A DNA stretch of 64,000 nucleotides from Lewinellaceae bacterium (GTDB taxonomy: Bacteria; Bacteroidota; Bacteroidia; Chitinophagales; Saprospiraceae). Under the pieces are notes generated by a model. It was not told where the DNA came from and did no database searches. It saw nothing but the letters and a program-made list of their open reading frames with translations. The position numbers and the translations under genes were made by a program. The stretch lies in the NCBI GenBank assembly GCA_020636215.1, contig JACJYG010000008.1:358501-422500 (forward strand). Reading direction: 5' to 3'. Of the stretch, positions 28,529-37,024 are shown piece after piece; positions within the stretch are counted from its first letter, which is position 1, and each line of letters opens with the position of its first letter.

Positions 28529-29359
28529 ATGAAAAATCCAACTTTTCTATTGGCAATTTTTTGCCTCATCTTTCTCTTTTCCTGCAATCAAAACCCACCC
28601 GAACAAGAAGAAGAGGCCTTCATTAACCCCCTGCCCGGCGCCTGGAAAATGACAGCTTACCTGCCTGCCGACTCCAGCACGATGACCGCTCCGGATTTTG
28701 TACAGTACAAGTTTTATACGGGCCAGCACTTTTGCTTCCTGGCCTATGACGCCACCGCCGATACGCTGATCATGGCCGGCGGCGGCACCTATACAGCGGT
28801 GAAAGATACCCTCACAGAAGACCTTGTGTTCACCACCTGGGATTCCACAAATATTGATGTGTCGTACACCTTCAATTATCAGGTAAAGGATGGAAAATTC
28901 GAACAGCGGGGCTCCATGCCCTCTACTACAGAGGGGGAGCCCGATTTTCAGCTGGCGGAAGACTACGAATATGTAGGCCTCTCCATCGACACCTCCGGAA
29001 CGGCAGGGTCTCCCAGTGGCCTGTGGCGCTCCAATCTGGCCGCCTATGGTGATGCTGCAGAGCCGACAACCCTTGAGAATGGCGATGTGATCTACAAGCT
29101 CATTACCCCCACTCACTTTTTTGTAATGAGCTTTCAGCCGGATGAAGGCCGCTACCGGGGCATGGTCTTCGGCACCTGGGAGATCAAAGATGGTAAATAC
29201 ACGGAAAAGATCATATTAGCCAGCTGGAACAAGGAAATGGCAGGCATGGAGATTCCATACGATTATACGGTTACCGACAACAAGTTCGAGCAAAAGGCTA
29301 TGGTGACGGTTGGGGACGAAACCGGTAAGATCGAAGAGTACTATGAGCGCGTGGAATAA
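28529..29359 (+). CDS. Lipoprotein with two tandem lipocalin-like domains
   Basis: 276 aa with a lipoprotein signal peptide (lipobox LFSC, Cys at residue 19). Two repeated domains of about 110 residues follow: PGAWKMTAYLPAD ... VKDGKFEQRGSM, and SGLWRSNLAAYGD ... VTDNKFEQKAMV. The layout resembles the small beta-barrel DUF4488/lipocalin-like domains of Bacteroidota lipoproteins; the exact family is uncertain. Probably on the periplasmic or outer face of the outer membrane. Possibly under FNR-type control (box at 28412). Confidence 0.8.
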   Translation: MKNPTFLLAIFCLIFLFSCNQNPPEQEEEAFINPLPGAWKMTAYLPADSSTMTAPDFVQYKFYTGQHFCFLAYDATADTLIMAGGGTYTAVKDTLTEDLVFTTWDSTNIDVSYTFNYQVKDGKFEQRGSMPSTTEGEPDFQLAEDYEYVGLSIDTSGTAGSPSGLWRSNLAAYGDAAEPTTLENGDVIYKLITPTHFFVMSFQPDEGRYRGMVFGTWEIKDGKYTEKIILASWNKEMAGMEIPYDYTVTDNKFEQKAMVTVGDETGKIEEYYERVE

Positions 29360-29382
29360 GGTATGAAATAGTAAAATAAGTT

Positions 29383-29420
29383 GAAATGGGTTGTGCGGAA
29401 TGCTCTGCACAACCCATTTC
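29383..29420. terminator. Strong hairpin between convergent genes
   Basis: Fourteen-base perfect inverted repeat GAAATGGGTTGTGC / GCACAACCCATTTC with a 10-base loop. It lies between the convergent lipoprotein and thioredoxin genes and can serve both strands. The downstream T-run is poor. Confidence 0.65.
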
Positions 29421-29557
29421 GCATAGCGCCCATCAGCTATCGCTACTACTCCACCATATAATGACCATCATCGACAGTGCCTCGGCTAAACTTCCAGTAC
29501 AAACGCCGGATTAGGGCTGTGGAACCGGCCTCGGATAAAGCTGCCATTGATAAACTG

Positions 29558-30076
29558 CTATTTGGCAATCGCCTCCACTTTTTGCCTTAGTGCTTCGGTC
29601 GTCCAGATCCGCATGCCTTCTTCTTCGAACAATAGTTTTCCTTCCCGGCTGATGAGCAGCGTCGTCGGCAGCTTGATAACAAAGGCATCGATATAGTCCC
29701 CTTCCAGATGAGCGAAAGGAAAAAGGAAGCTGTGTTTTTCCTGAAACTGTTGAATAGTGGACAAATCATCCGTACTAACGGCCAGGAAGGCCACCTCACC
29801 TCCAAATTGCTGAAAAACCTCGGCAATGGAGCCCATTTCACTGATACAAGGCGCACACCAGCTGGCCCAGAAATTGAGAAATACGGGCCTCCCGGCATAA
29901 GCCTTAAGGTTGAAGGGCTGGCCATCCAATCCTGTAAACTGGAGCTGCTCCAGGCGTTCATCCAATTGGTACCCGGATGGAGGGCCAGGGTTGGAAACCA
30001 ACTGTTGCCCGGCGCTACAGCCGCCAAAAAGCAGGCATAGCCCAAAGATCATCGAAAAGCGTTTTGCTCTATTCAT
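29558..30076 (-). CDS. TlpA-type thioredoxin-fold lipoprotein
   Basis: 172 aa, lipoprotein signal peptide (lipobox FGGC at about residue 20). Thioredoxin fold with FLNFWASWCAPCISEM, the CAPC redox motif at about 75, and the cis-Pro region KLPTTLLI. TlpA/ResA-like proteins reduce apocytochrome or other cysteines in the periplasm. No cytochrome-maturation gene is adjacent. Confidence 0.88.
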   Translation of the reverse strand: MNRAKRFSMIFGLCLLFGGCSAGQQLVSNPGPPSGYQLDERLEQLQFTGLDGQPFNLKAYAGRPVFLNFWASWCAPCISEMGSIAEVFQQFGGEVAFLAVSTDDLSTIQQFQEKHSFLFPFAHLEGDYIDAFVIKLPTTLLISREGKLLFEEEGMRIWTTEALRQKVEAIAK

Positions 30077-30255
30077 GAGCCAAAAGCAGTATTTTAAAAT
30101 AGATTTTTATTATTTTGCCCAAGCCAATTCCCCGACTGCAATATTTTTCCCATCCTGCAAGAACGGTATTTCAGTTTCCACCAATGAACTTGCCGGAAGC
30201 TTTTTTCTCTTTTGACATACATTTAATCACGATAAACTATTCTAACACAAACCCT

Positions 30256-31359
30256 ATGAGAAGTATTATTTCAACCTTCGCACTCTGTATGGCAGCCTTC
30301 GCCCTTTTTGGCCAGGGCCTGCCTGAAAACCCGGAAGAAGGTAAATGTTACGTGCGTTGTGTCACCCCGGACGTTTGGGAAAACGAAGAAGTAAAAGTAC
30401 TGGAAAAACCCGCGCACAAGAAGCTGGTGGCCATTCCGGCGGTTTATAAGGATGAAAAAGTAGAAGTGCTGACCAAACCGGGCACCAAAAAATTCGTCTA
30501 TGTCCCTGCCCAATACAAAAACGTAGTGGAAGAGTTCCTCATTGAAGAACCCTACAATGAATTGGACGTAAAGGAAGCCCAATTTGCAGTTTCCGTTGCC
30601 GAAGTTGAAGTCCGCCCCGCCTATGCGCGCTACGAGTATCAGGTGTCCACCGAAAACTGTAAGTCACCCGACAAGCGTGACTGCATGGTACTTTGCTATG
30701 TAAAATATCCAGCTGAAAAGAAGTCGGTTATCGTAGACACTTTGCTCCGTGACGCTACCGTCGAAACTAAAAAAAGCGAAGGCCGCAAAATCACAATCAC
30801 CAAACAGGTGATAACGAGCGAAGCGCGGGTGGATACGATCGAGATCCCACCTGTGTATGAGACTTATACCCGTAAGGCCCTGGTACAGGACGCGACTGTC
30901 CAGGAGATTGAAGTGCCCGCTGTCTACACCACTGAAACGGTCCGCCGGCTGAAGGAAAAAGGAGGGCTCACCGTTTGGGAAGAGATCGAATGCGACTTGA
31001 CCGATTACAATGTCCTGCCCATCTACTACGAATTAAACAGCGCCCGCCTGACCGAAGCCTCCAAAAAAGTGGTGGAGGACAAGATCTATAAGTTAATGAA
31101 AGCCAAGCCACTGATCAACGTGGAGATCAGCTCTCATACCGATTCCCGGGCCTCTAAAGACTATAACATGGAGCTTTCGCAACGCCGCGCCGAATCGGTG
31201 GTCAACTATCTGGTTTCCAAAGGTATTGCCCGTAGCCGACTCGTGGCCAGAGGATATGGTGAGTCTCAGCCCGTGAATAAATGCATCGACGGGGTGCCTT
31301 GCTCTGAAGAAGAACACGCCAAGAACCGCCGGACAGAATTTCGCGTTATCAGTAATTAA
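30256..31359 (+). CDS. OmpA-family protein with Pro-Ala-x-Tyr repeats
   Basis: 367 aa from MRSIISTFALCMAAF, which gives a clean signal peptide ending at FGQG; an in-frame ATG 47 codons upstream is ignored. The middle part (about 45-230) repeats a short unit built on (I/V)PAVY or a variant (IPAVY, VPAQY, RPAYARY, IPPVY, VPAVY). The C-terminal OmpA domain (about 250-367) has INVEISSHTDSRAS, LSQRRAESVVNYL and ARGYGES, the peptidoglycan-binding pattern. Likely an outer-membrane or periplasmic cell-wall anchor. Confidence 0.88.
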   Translation: MRSIISTFALCMAAFALFGQGLPENPEEGKCYVRCVTPDVWENEEVKVLEKPAHKKLVAIPAVYKDEKVEVLTKPGTKKFVYVPAQYKNVVEEFLIEEPYNELDVKEAQFAVSVAEVEVRPAYARYEYQVSTENCKSPDKRDCMVLCYVKYPAEKKSVIVDTLLRDATVETKKSEGRKITITKQVITSEARVDTIEIPPVYETYTRKALVQDATVQEIEVPAVYTTETVRRLKEKGGLTVWEEIECDLTDYNVLPIYYELNSARLTEASKKVVEDKIYKLMKAKPLINVEISSHTDSRASKDYNMELSQRRAESVVNYLVSKGIARSRLVARGYGESQPVNKCIDGVPCSEEEHAKNRRTEFRVISN

Positions 31360-31375
31360 TACAGGAAACACCTGA

Positions 31376-31410
31376 AAGGCAGGCATCTTAATGTAGAGGA
31401 TGCCTGCCTT
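31376..31410 (+). terminator. Rho-independent terminator after ompA-like gene
   Basis: Twelve-base perfect stem AAGGCAGGCATC / GATGCCTGCCTT with an 11-base loop, followed by CCAATTTT. It lies 16 bp after the stop codon. Confidence 0.75.
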
Positions 31411-31428
31411 CCAATTTTCAGTCAACTT

Positions 31429-32295
31429 ATGACAAAGTATCTGTTTTTTCTGCTGCTGCTGTCTGCCACCCTCTTCTCCGGCTGCAACACCAGCAAGCTT
31501 ACATCGCAAATACAGCAGGAAGAATGGTTGCCCCTTTTCAACGGTAAAAACCTGGATGGCTGGACGCCCAAGATCAAAGGGCATCCGTTGGGCGACAACT
31601 TCGCCAATACTTTTCGGGTAGAAGACGGCATCCTGAAAGTATCCTACGATCAATACACCGCTTTCGACAATCAATTCGGCCACCTCTTTTATGAGCGCCC
31701 CTTATCCTATTACCGCTTGCGCACCACCTACCGATTCACCGGCGAGCAGGCGCCGGGCGGCCCTGGTTGGGCCCTGCGCAACAGCGGGATAATGATCTAC
31801 GGGCAAACTGCCGAGTCGATGGGGTTAGACCAGGATTTCCCCATTTCCATCGAAGTACAAACCCTGGGCGGTACGGGGGATGGGCCACGGCCGACGGCAA
31901 ATCTATGCACCCCCGGCACCCATGTGGTGATGGACGGCCAATTGTTCACCGACCACTGCGTAAGCTCCAGTTCCAAAACCTATGATGGCGATCAGTGGGT
32001 GACGGTGGAAGTACTGGCCCTCGGTGATTCTCTTATTCAACACTTCGTGGAAGGGGAATTGGTGCTGAGTTACTCTAAACCCCAGATCGGTGGCGGCGTT
32101 GTCAATGGCTTCGACCCCGCGGCCAAACCTGATGGGACGATGCTTACTGGCGGCGCCATCTCCCTGCAAAGCGAAAGCCATCCCGTGGAATTTCGAACCG
32201 TAGAACTGCTCAACCTGGAAGGCTGCATGGACCCGAAAGCGAAGAATTATAAAAGCTACTATGTCAAACACCGGGCGGAGGATTGCCGGTATTAA
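31429..32295 (+). CDS. DUF1080 (3-keto-disaccharide hydrolase-like) lipoprotein
   Basis: 288 aa, lipobox FSGC at about 20. DUF1080 domain: LFNGKNLDGWTPKIKG, FRVEDGILKVSYD, FGHLFYE, LRNSGIMIYGQ, SIEVQTLGG and the closing GAISLQSESHPVEFRTVELL. Family members have a concanavalin-like fold and act on or bind glycosides outside the cell. The C-terminal ~30 residues (GCMDPKAKNYKSYYVK) are a short Cys-containing tail common in this phylum. A GH127 pseudogene follows, which fits a former carbohydrate-use locus. Confidence 0.88.
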   Translation: MTKYLFFLLLLSATLFSGCNTSKLTSQIQQEEWLPLFNGKNLDGWTPKIKGHPLGDNFANTFRVEDGILKVSYDQYTAFDNQFGHLFYERPLSYYRLRTTYRFTGEQAPGGPGWALRNSGIMIYGQTAESMGLDQDFPISIEVQTLGGTGDGPRPTANLCTPGTHVVMDGQLFTDHCVSSSSKTYDGDQWVTVEVLALGDSLIQHFVEGELVLSYSKPQIGGGVVNGFDPAAKPDGTMLTGGAISLQSESHPVEFRTVELLNLEGCMDPKAKNYKSYYVKHRAEDCRY

Positions 32296-32306
32296 GCGCC
32301 AGATTG

Positions 32307-32498
32307 TTACAAGCCTTTTTTTAGAGACACCCAGGTCCAGCTTGCGCCGGCAGCGTCAATAGCAGCAAAGATCAGCACCGCCTGCCCCACTTTGTCAAGG
32401 GCTAACATAATAACCATAAAAGCGGCAGCAAAAAGACGAAACCGGACCGTCCAGATAAACAAGGGCGCCAGCTTTTCAAGGGCCGCCACCACGGGGAG
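32307..32498 (-). pseudogene. Possible C-terminal remnant of a small membrane protein
   Basis: The minus strand is open for about 60 residues with only GTG as a possible start. It reads as two hydrophobic helices, FRLFAAAFMVIMLALDKV and AVLIFAAIDAAGASWTW. The composition looks like real membrane protein, but no family is recognised and the frame is cut by a stop just upstream, next to the GH127 remnant. Weakly supported. Confidence 0.3.
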
Positions 32499-33418
32499 TG
32501 TTCAAATAACTGTGTCAAATCCTCCGCTATGATCAGGGAAGCGATGGTTTGGATTGAAGCGGCCATGGCCTCGCAGCGGGGAAACGGCTATTTCGGAACA
32601 GCAGCCAACTACGGAGGCCCGGATGTGGAACGCATCCCTGATTTCTGGCCCAACATGATTATGATAGACGTACTGAGAACCCACTATGAAGCTACGGGCG
32701 ACGAACGGGTGATCAGCCTGCTTACTCGCTATTTCAAGTGGCAAAACACCATTCCGGACAGCCTCTTCCTCAAATCCTACTGGCAACACCACCGCGGCGG
32801 GGAAAACCTGGCTGGCGTATACTGGCTTTATAATCATACCGGCGATACCAGCCTGCTGGCCCTGGCCGAAAAGATCCACCGAAATACAGCGGATTACGTC
32901 AGCGGGATTCCCGACTGGCATAATGTGAACTTTGCCCAGGCCTTCCGGGAACCGGCTACTTATTACCAGCAGAGCGGTAATCCGCAGCACCTGGCCGCCA
33001 CTTATCGCGATCTGAAAGAAATAGGAGAACTGTACGGCCAAGTACCCGGCGGCCTGTGGTGCGGCGACGAGAACAGCAGCCCGGCCTATACCGACCCCCG
33101 GCAATCTATCGAAACCTGCGGCATCGTGGAGCTCATGCGCTCCTGCGAGGCGCTGCTGGAAATCACCGGTGATGCCGCCTGGGCAGACCGCTGTGAAGAA
33201 GCGGCATTCAATTCCTTGCCGGCCAGCCTGATGCCGGATTTGAAAGCCCTGCGCTACATGACTTCCCCGAACATGGCGCAATCGGACCGCAGCAACAAAT
33301 GCTCCGGCACGAATTCAACCATACCCGCTTTGAGCCCGTGGAAACGACGGCCATCCGGGCAATGGTGCAACTGAAGCCGGGAAAGACTAGTGGGTTGATG
33401 GGCTGGGAGGTGAGGTAA
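32499..33418 (+). pseudogene. GH127 (beta-L-arabinofuranosidase-like) gene with internal deletion
   Basis: An open frame from 32529 encodes a central GH127 segment: WIEAAMASQRGNGYFGT, DFWPNMIMIDVLRTHYE, SYWQHHRGGENLAGVYWL, IHRNTADYV, FREPATYYQQS, PRQSIETCGIVELM, ALRYMTSPNMAQSDRSNK. The catalytic core beyond this point is missing. After a frame change at about 33295, the plus strand reads RHEFNHTRFEPVETTAI and VQLKPGKTSGLMGWEVR, ending at 33418, which looks like the last ~40 residues of a glycosidase. Start and several hundred codons are absent (usual length over 600 aa). Not functional. Confidence 0.75.
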
Positions 33419-33528
33419 TCAAAAGCTAATGGTGAGGTTGTTGATACTTTCGATACTCGTTACACTGATACTATTGATGCTACATCAACAGGATCAATAA
33501 CATCCTTTATCAAAAAAAATAGTAAACA

Positions 33529-34302
33529 ATGTTTTCCCCTTATTTAGACAGTGCCCTGCTCATTTTCCTTTACATGAACCTGCTCTTCCTGCTGGCCCTG
33601 TGGAAGCGGGACAACAGCATCGTCGATGTCGGCTGGGGACTGGGATTTGTGCTGGTGGCCTGGTGGATACACCTTTATTACCCCCATCCTTTAAGCTGGC
33701 TGCCCGCGGTGCTGGTGAGCATCTGGGGCCTGCGCCTGGCGGGGCATATCGGGCGACGCAAGGATCGGGAAAAAAAGGAAGACTGGCGCTACGCCAAATG
33801 GCGCGAGGAATGGGGAAAATGGGTGGTTCCCCGGTCCTACCTGCAGGTATTTTTATTGCAGGGCTTCTTCATGTGGATCGTGGCGCTGCCGTTGATGCAA
33901 CGCCCGGCGGAGGCAGGGCTGGCGTGGTATCAATGGATCGGAATTGCAGTTTGGCTGCTCGGCTTTCTCTGGGAGGCCATTGCCGACTGGCAACTGGCCC
34001 GTTTCAAATCCCGGCCGGAAAAAAAGGGGCAGCTTATGATGGGGGGCCTGTGGCGCCTGTCCCGCCACCCCAATTATTTTGGCGAGATCGTACTGTGGTG
34101 GGGCCTGTGGCTGCTGATGTTGCCCTACGGCCAGTGGTACCTTAGTTTGTTAAGCCCCATAACCATCACCTGGCTGCTCACCCGCGTATCGGGCGTACCG
34201 ATGCTGGAGGGGAAGTATAAGGGCAACCCGGTTTACGAAGCTTATCAGAGAGAGACGCCGGCTTTGGTGCCGGGGGTGAGGAAGTGGCTGAGGGGGAGGT
34301 GA
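33529..34302 (+). CDS. DUF1295 membrane protein (steroid 5-alpha-reductase-like fold)
   Basis: 257 aa polytopic membrane protein. Typical DUF1295 marks: NSIVDVGWGLGFVLVAW, LRLAGHIGRRKDREKKEDWRY, FKSRPEKKGQLMMGGLWR, SRHPNYFGEIVLWWGLW, and the C-terminal LEGKYKGNPVYEAYQ. The family is related to 5-alpha-reductases and isoprenylcysteine methyltransferases; the actual substrate is unknown. Stands alone. Confidence 0.88.
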   Translation: MFSPYLDSALLIFLYMNLLFLLALWKRDNSIVDVGWGLGFVLVAWWIHLYYPHPLSWLPAVLVSIWGLRLAGHIGRRKDREKKEDWRYAKWREEWGKWVVPRSYLQVFLLQGFFMWIVALPLMQRPAEAGLAWYQWIGIAVWLLGFLWEAIADWQLARFKSRPEKKGQLMMGGLWRLSRHPNYFGEIVLWWGLWLLMLPYGQWYLSLLSPITITWLLTRVSGVPMLEGKYKGNPVYEAYQRETPALVPGVRKWLRGR

Positions 34303-34399
34303 TGGGCTGTTCCTGGTTCCTAGTTTCAGGTTTCAAGTTTTTACCCGCCTCCGCGGGCCGAAGCCGTTTCAGCGGGCGAAGGCCCGGCCGACTCCGGCG

Positions 34400-34945
34400 G
34401 TTTGTCAACTGGCCGCCATTGCCGTAGATGCCTTGAACAAAGGCGTTGGCGTACCAGTCGAAAATGAGCCCATAGTCTGCCACTTCCACCGTGCAGGGTT
34501 CTGCCGGCGGCTCGGAGGGCGGCGGGCAAGGTATAATCTGTTGGCCGCTCTTCTTAAATGTCCCTACAATTTCACTTGCGCCGTATTCGCTCACCGTTTT
34601 TTCAAAACCCAGGTTTGTCCCTTTTACCTCAATGGCGATGCCATAATAGCCATTATACTGGTTCTTAAATACAACTGTTACATCATCAAAAAGGTAGCCA
34701 TTCTGGCTCATATAGGTTATCAAATCATTCTTTAGCCTGTCCGCCTCCCCGGAAATGTGGTAGCAGGCTTTTTTGCTATTGCAAGACGGGGGTTCACCGG
34801 ATGCTTACTTTGAAATTGACATCCACATAAATGTTGACCGGAGCACTGGTGATGTTCTCGAAGCAATAGCTGCCATAGTTGTTGGCTTCGCAGGGGAGTT
34901 TGGTTTCTTCCATTTGGCAGGAAAGTAAAGAGAGCGACAACGCAA
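34400..34945 (-). pseudogene. Decayed gene sharing an insert domain with the RHS protein
   Basis: Two overlapping frames on the minus strand together read as a lipoprotein-like start (SLSLLSC, then ETKLPCEANNYGSYCFENI), a frame change near 34797, then KNDLITYMSQNGYLFDDV, KKSGQQIIPCPPP and VEVADYGLIFDWYANAF. The last parts match the RHS protein's own segment (GNNGYIFEDVALTV, VELADYSVNFVL, GIYG; about residues 1085-1190). There is no start codon in the first frame. The 3' end dissolves into GC-rich palindromic sequence (34340-34400). It is a remnant of the same cassette type as the RHS genes. Confidence 0.55.
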
Positions 34946-34959
34946 GTGAAAGAATGTGA

Positions 34960-34987
34960 AAAGCCCCGCCCTGTCGGACGAGGCTTT
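34960..34987. terminator. Hairpin at the end of the orphan toxin/immunity module
   Basis: Stem AAAGCCCCG / CGAGGCTTT with one mismatch. T-rich sequence lies on both sides: GATTTTTT on the plus strand, CTTTT on the minus strand. It is 50 bp downstream of the minus-strand lipoprotein gene ending at 35039. Confidence 0.6.
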
Positions 34988-35038
34988 CGATTTTTTGCCC
35001 TCTTTAAACCATAAGCTATTTTCGATTATTTTTCCGGC

Positions 35039-35620
35039 TTATTGGACAACTTCTAAAGTTGACCGCTCATCAAATTCTATTAAAAGAGAATCGACAGGTA
35101 AGTAACTCTTCCCTCCTTTTTCCATTTTACCATGTGAAGGATGAGCTATGTATGTAATTTTTCCTTCTCGGACAACTTCCTCAATGAAGCTGGCAACTTT
35201 TTCAAAGCCACACTCCTTCGCTCTATCCCTTATTTCATTGAAGTATGCTCTGATGTTTATCGTATCAGTAGAATATGGGTCGAGATAAGTTGTTGATGAG
35301 GTAACATTATACAAGTTTAGGTATACTGTACTACCCTTACACGTTAATGAAGCCTGGAAATTAGAGATAGGCTCCTCTTCTCCATGTGGTGAACTTTCAT
35401 TGGATAGGTATAAAGGTGAAGGCTTGTTATTTTTTGCTACTATCGTGTAGTATAGCTCAGGAGGCTGTTCCTGATAGGAAGATGTGCCCGTTCCATAATT
35501 AGTATGAACTTTCAAAATATAAACCTCAAACTCTTCTTTTCCGGTCGTAGTAGTAGAATTGTCACAACTTACTAGAAATGAACAGACAAGGAGGATAAAC
35601 TTCAAAATATTATCTTTCAT
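35039..35620 (-). CDS. Lipoprotein, probable immunity protein of the orphan RHS tip
   Basis: 193 aa with a lipoprotein signal (LVCSFLVSC, Cys near residue 19) and a Thr-rich linker. No known family. Its ATG overlaps the stop of the RHS tip gene (shared base 35620), the tight coupling typical of toxin-immunity pairs. Strongly AT-rich compared with the RHS core. Periplasmic location implies that the toxin acts in the periplasm or enters through it (inference). Confidence 0.75.
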   Translation of the reverse strand: MKDNILKFILLVCSFLVSCDNSTTTTGKEEFEVYILKVHTNYGTGTSSYQEQPPELYYTIVAKNNKPSPLYLSNESSPHGEEEPISNFQASLTCKGSTVYLNLYNVTSSTTYLDPYSTDTINIRAYFNEIRDRAKECGFEKVASFIEEVVREGKITYIAHPSHGKMEKGGKSYLPVDSLLIEFDERSTLEVVQ

Positions 35621-36486
35621 TACTGACCCGTTTCTCTTTTTCGATAATCAAGGTAATAATCCATCATTTGCCTTTGGTACTTCTTTGTAGTTTTATCCCA
35701 TGTTGGATGTCTCATCTGAAATTCATATACCTTGTGATGAGTTCTTGTCTTATCACCGAATCCCAATTTGCCATGACCGATAAACTCATGTGCTCCAAGA
35801 TTATTTTGAATGTTTGTAACCATATTTAAATCAGAGTCTCCTTCTCCTGAATACAAGTTAGCGGTTACCTTTATCCCTTTGCTCGTAACTGTTGTTTCCG
35901 CTAAGCCCAGAACATTTTCAGGATCATTGTAAGATGCGTTACGGTTGCGATCTAATACAGAAACTTCTCCGTTATACAATTCTGATACTTCAACATCAGG
36001 CATTTCGTCCAACACATCGGTTAGTATTTTTGAATACGCCTCAGGTGTTAAATCTGCATCATCTAATTTGGAGGCTAGTGGGCTTTTCTCAGCCCAAATT
36101 ATTACTTGATCATGATTTAAAGGTTGGTTGCCATTAATTCTACTCACGGTATTAAAAGCCGTTCTATCCATGATAATAATTTCACCAGTATATCCTTCGG
36201 AGTCTACTCCCAAGAAATTGCCGTCCTTGTCAAAGATCGGGCTATCCAGTGCCCCGTCGGGGTCTATCCTCAATATTGGGTTGTTCTGCACGTAGTTGTA
36301 CGGCGTCATCCATGCGCGCTCTTCTGCCAGCGGATCCACGCCCGTAAACCTCCCCAGCGCCGGGTCATACCACCTCGCCCCATACTCATACAGGTTCGCC
36401 CCATAATCCTCATTCAGCTCCTTGCCATTGTACAGGTACTTGTTCTCCGGAGCCCCCGTCTCGTACCCCGCCTTCGCCCTCAGGGG
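35620..36486 (-). CDS. Orphan RHS C-terminal tip with HE-x3-H motif (putative toxin)
   Basis: Open frame of 289 codons; a GTG at 36339 is the first clear start, with no ATG upstream. Residues before 36260 are RHS core: ENKYLYNGKELNEDYGANLY, YGARWYDPALGRFTG, DPLAEERAW and NNPILRIDPDGA. The following ~210 residues are a variable tip of different composition. Near its end it carries AHEFIGHGKLGFGD, HHKVYEFQMRHPTWDKTT. The HE-x3-H pattern suggests a metal-dependent hydrolase, though it is one residue longer than a zincin HExxH. As an RHS tip without its own shell it is probably silent until recombined into the full gene. Confidence 0.7.
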   Translation of the reverse strand, partial: PLRAKAGYETGAPENKYLYNGKELNEDYGANLYEYGARWYDPALGRFTGVDPLAEERAWMTPYNYVQNNPILRIDPDGALDSPIFDKDGNFLGVDSEGYTGEIIIMDRTAFNTVSRINGNQPLNHDQVIIWAEKSPLASKLDDADLTPEAYSKILTDVLDEMPDVEVSELYNGEVSVLDRNRNASYNDPENVLGLAETTVTSKGIKVTANLYSGEGDSDLNMVTNIQNNLGAHEFIGHGKLGFGDKTRTHHKVYEFQMRHPTWDKTTKKYQRQMMDYYLDYRKRETGQ

Positions 36487-36712
36487 CTACGGCGGACGAA
36501 GCAGGGCCCCATATGCCCCATACCAAACGGGTAATAGTGCGCCTTCCCGACCCTACGGGTACGGGACCTCCGCTCTTTGACCGCCATAGCCTCTGGCGAC
36601 GGCGGTGCGCTCCGGCTTGCGTAATCTCCAACTCATTCTCCGGCGTACCAGGGTCCTCCTCTGTCAGCTCGATATAGCCATTCTGGTTGAAATCAGAGAA
36701 GTAATATTAATA
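36487..36712 (-). pseudogene. Broken RHS core upstream of the orphan tip
   Basis: Homologous to 37960-38070 of the full RHS gene. SDFNQNGYIEL, then TEEDPGTPENELEITQAG are readable next to the main copy's SDFNQNGRIDLEEENPSTP and LNEFEVTQ. Between this and the orphan tip's frame, two GC-rich hairpin-like inserts (about 36465-36510 and 36575-36605) and frame changes interrupt the core. It serves only as homology for recombination (inference). Confidence 0.7.
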
Positions 36713-37024
36713 TCAAGAGTAATTTGCTAAAAATATTTTATAAATCAGAACTCCAATTAAAACCCCTACTATAAGAACAGTCGTTATATTACTTATCATC
36801 TTCAATATTTTGTTTTTTTTAGATTCATCCTTTTTTACTTTCCACCAAGGTTTAAGTGCTGATTCCGTCATAAAATCAACCTTTTGCTGGCTTAAAGGAA
36901 ATAAAAAGAATATAAAAAAGGAACTGCCATCTCTTTTGTTAATCAAATAACTATTGATCAAGAGCCTGAGAGTTATTGCTAGAAATAAAAATCTTATTGT
37001 CAGTTTTACGAAAAACATATTCAT
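36713..37024 (-). CDS. Small membrane protein, probable immunity protein of the main RHS
   Basis: 103 aa, Lys- and Ile-rich, low GC. Two or three membrane segments: FFVKLTIRFLFLAITLRLLI at the N-terminus, FFIFFLFPL, and TTVLIVGVLIGVLIYKIFL at the C-terminus. The ATG overlaps the last bases of the RHS gene (stop at 37021). Position and coupling point to immunity, and the membrane location hints that the cognate tip acts on membranes (inference). No known family. Confidence 0.7.
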   Translation of the reverse strand: MNMFFVKLTIRFLFLAITLRLLINSYLINKRDGSSFFIFFLFPLSQQKVDFMTESALKPWWKVKKDESKKNKILKMISNITTVLIVGVLIGVLIYKIFLANYS

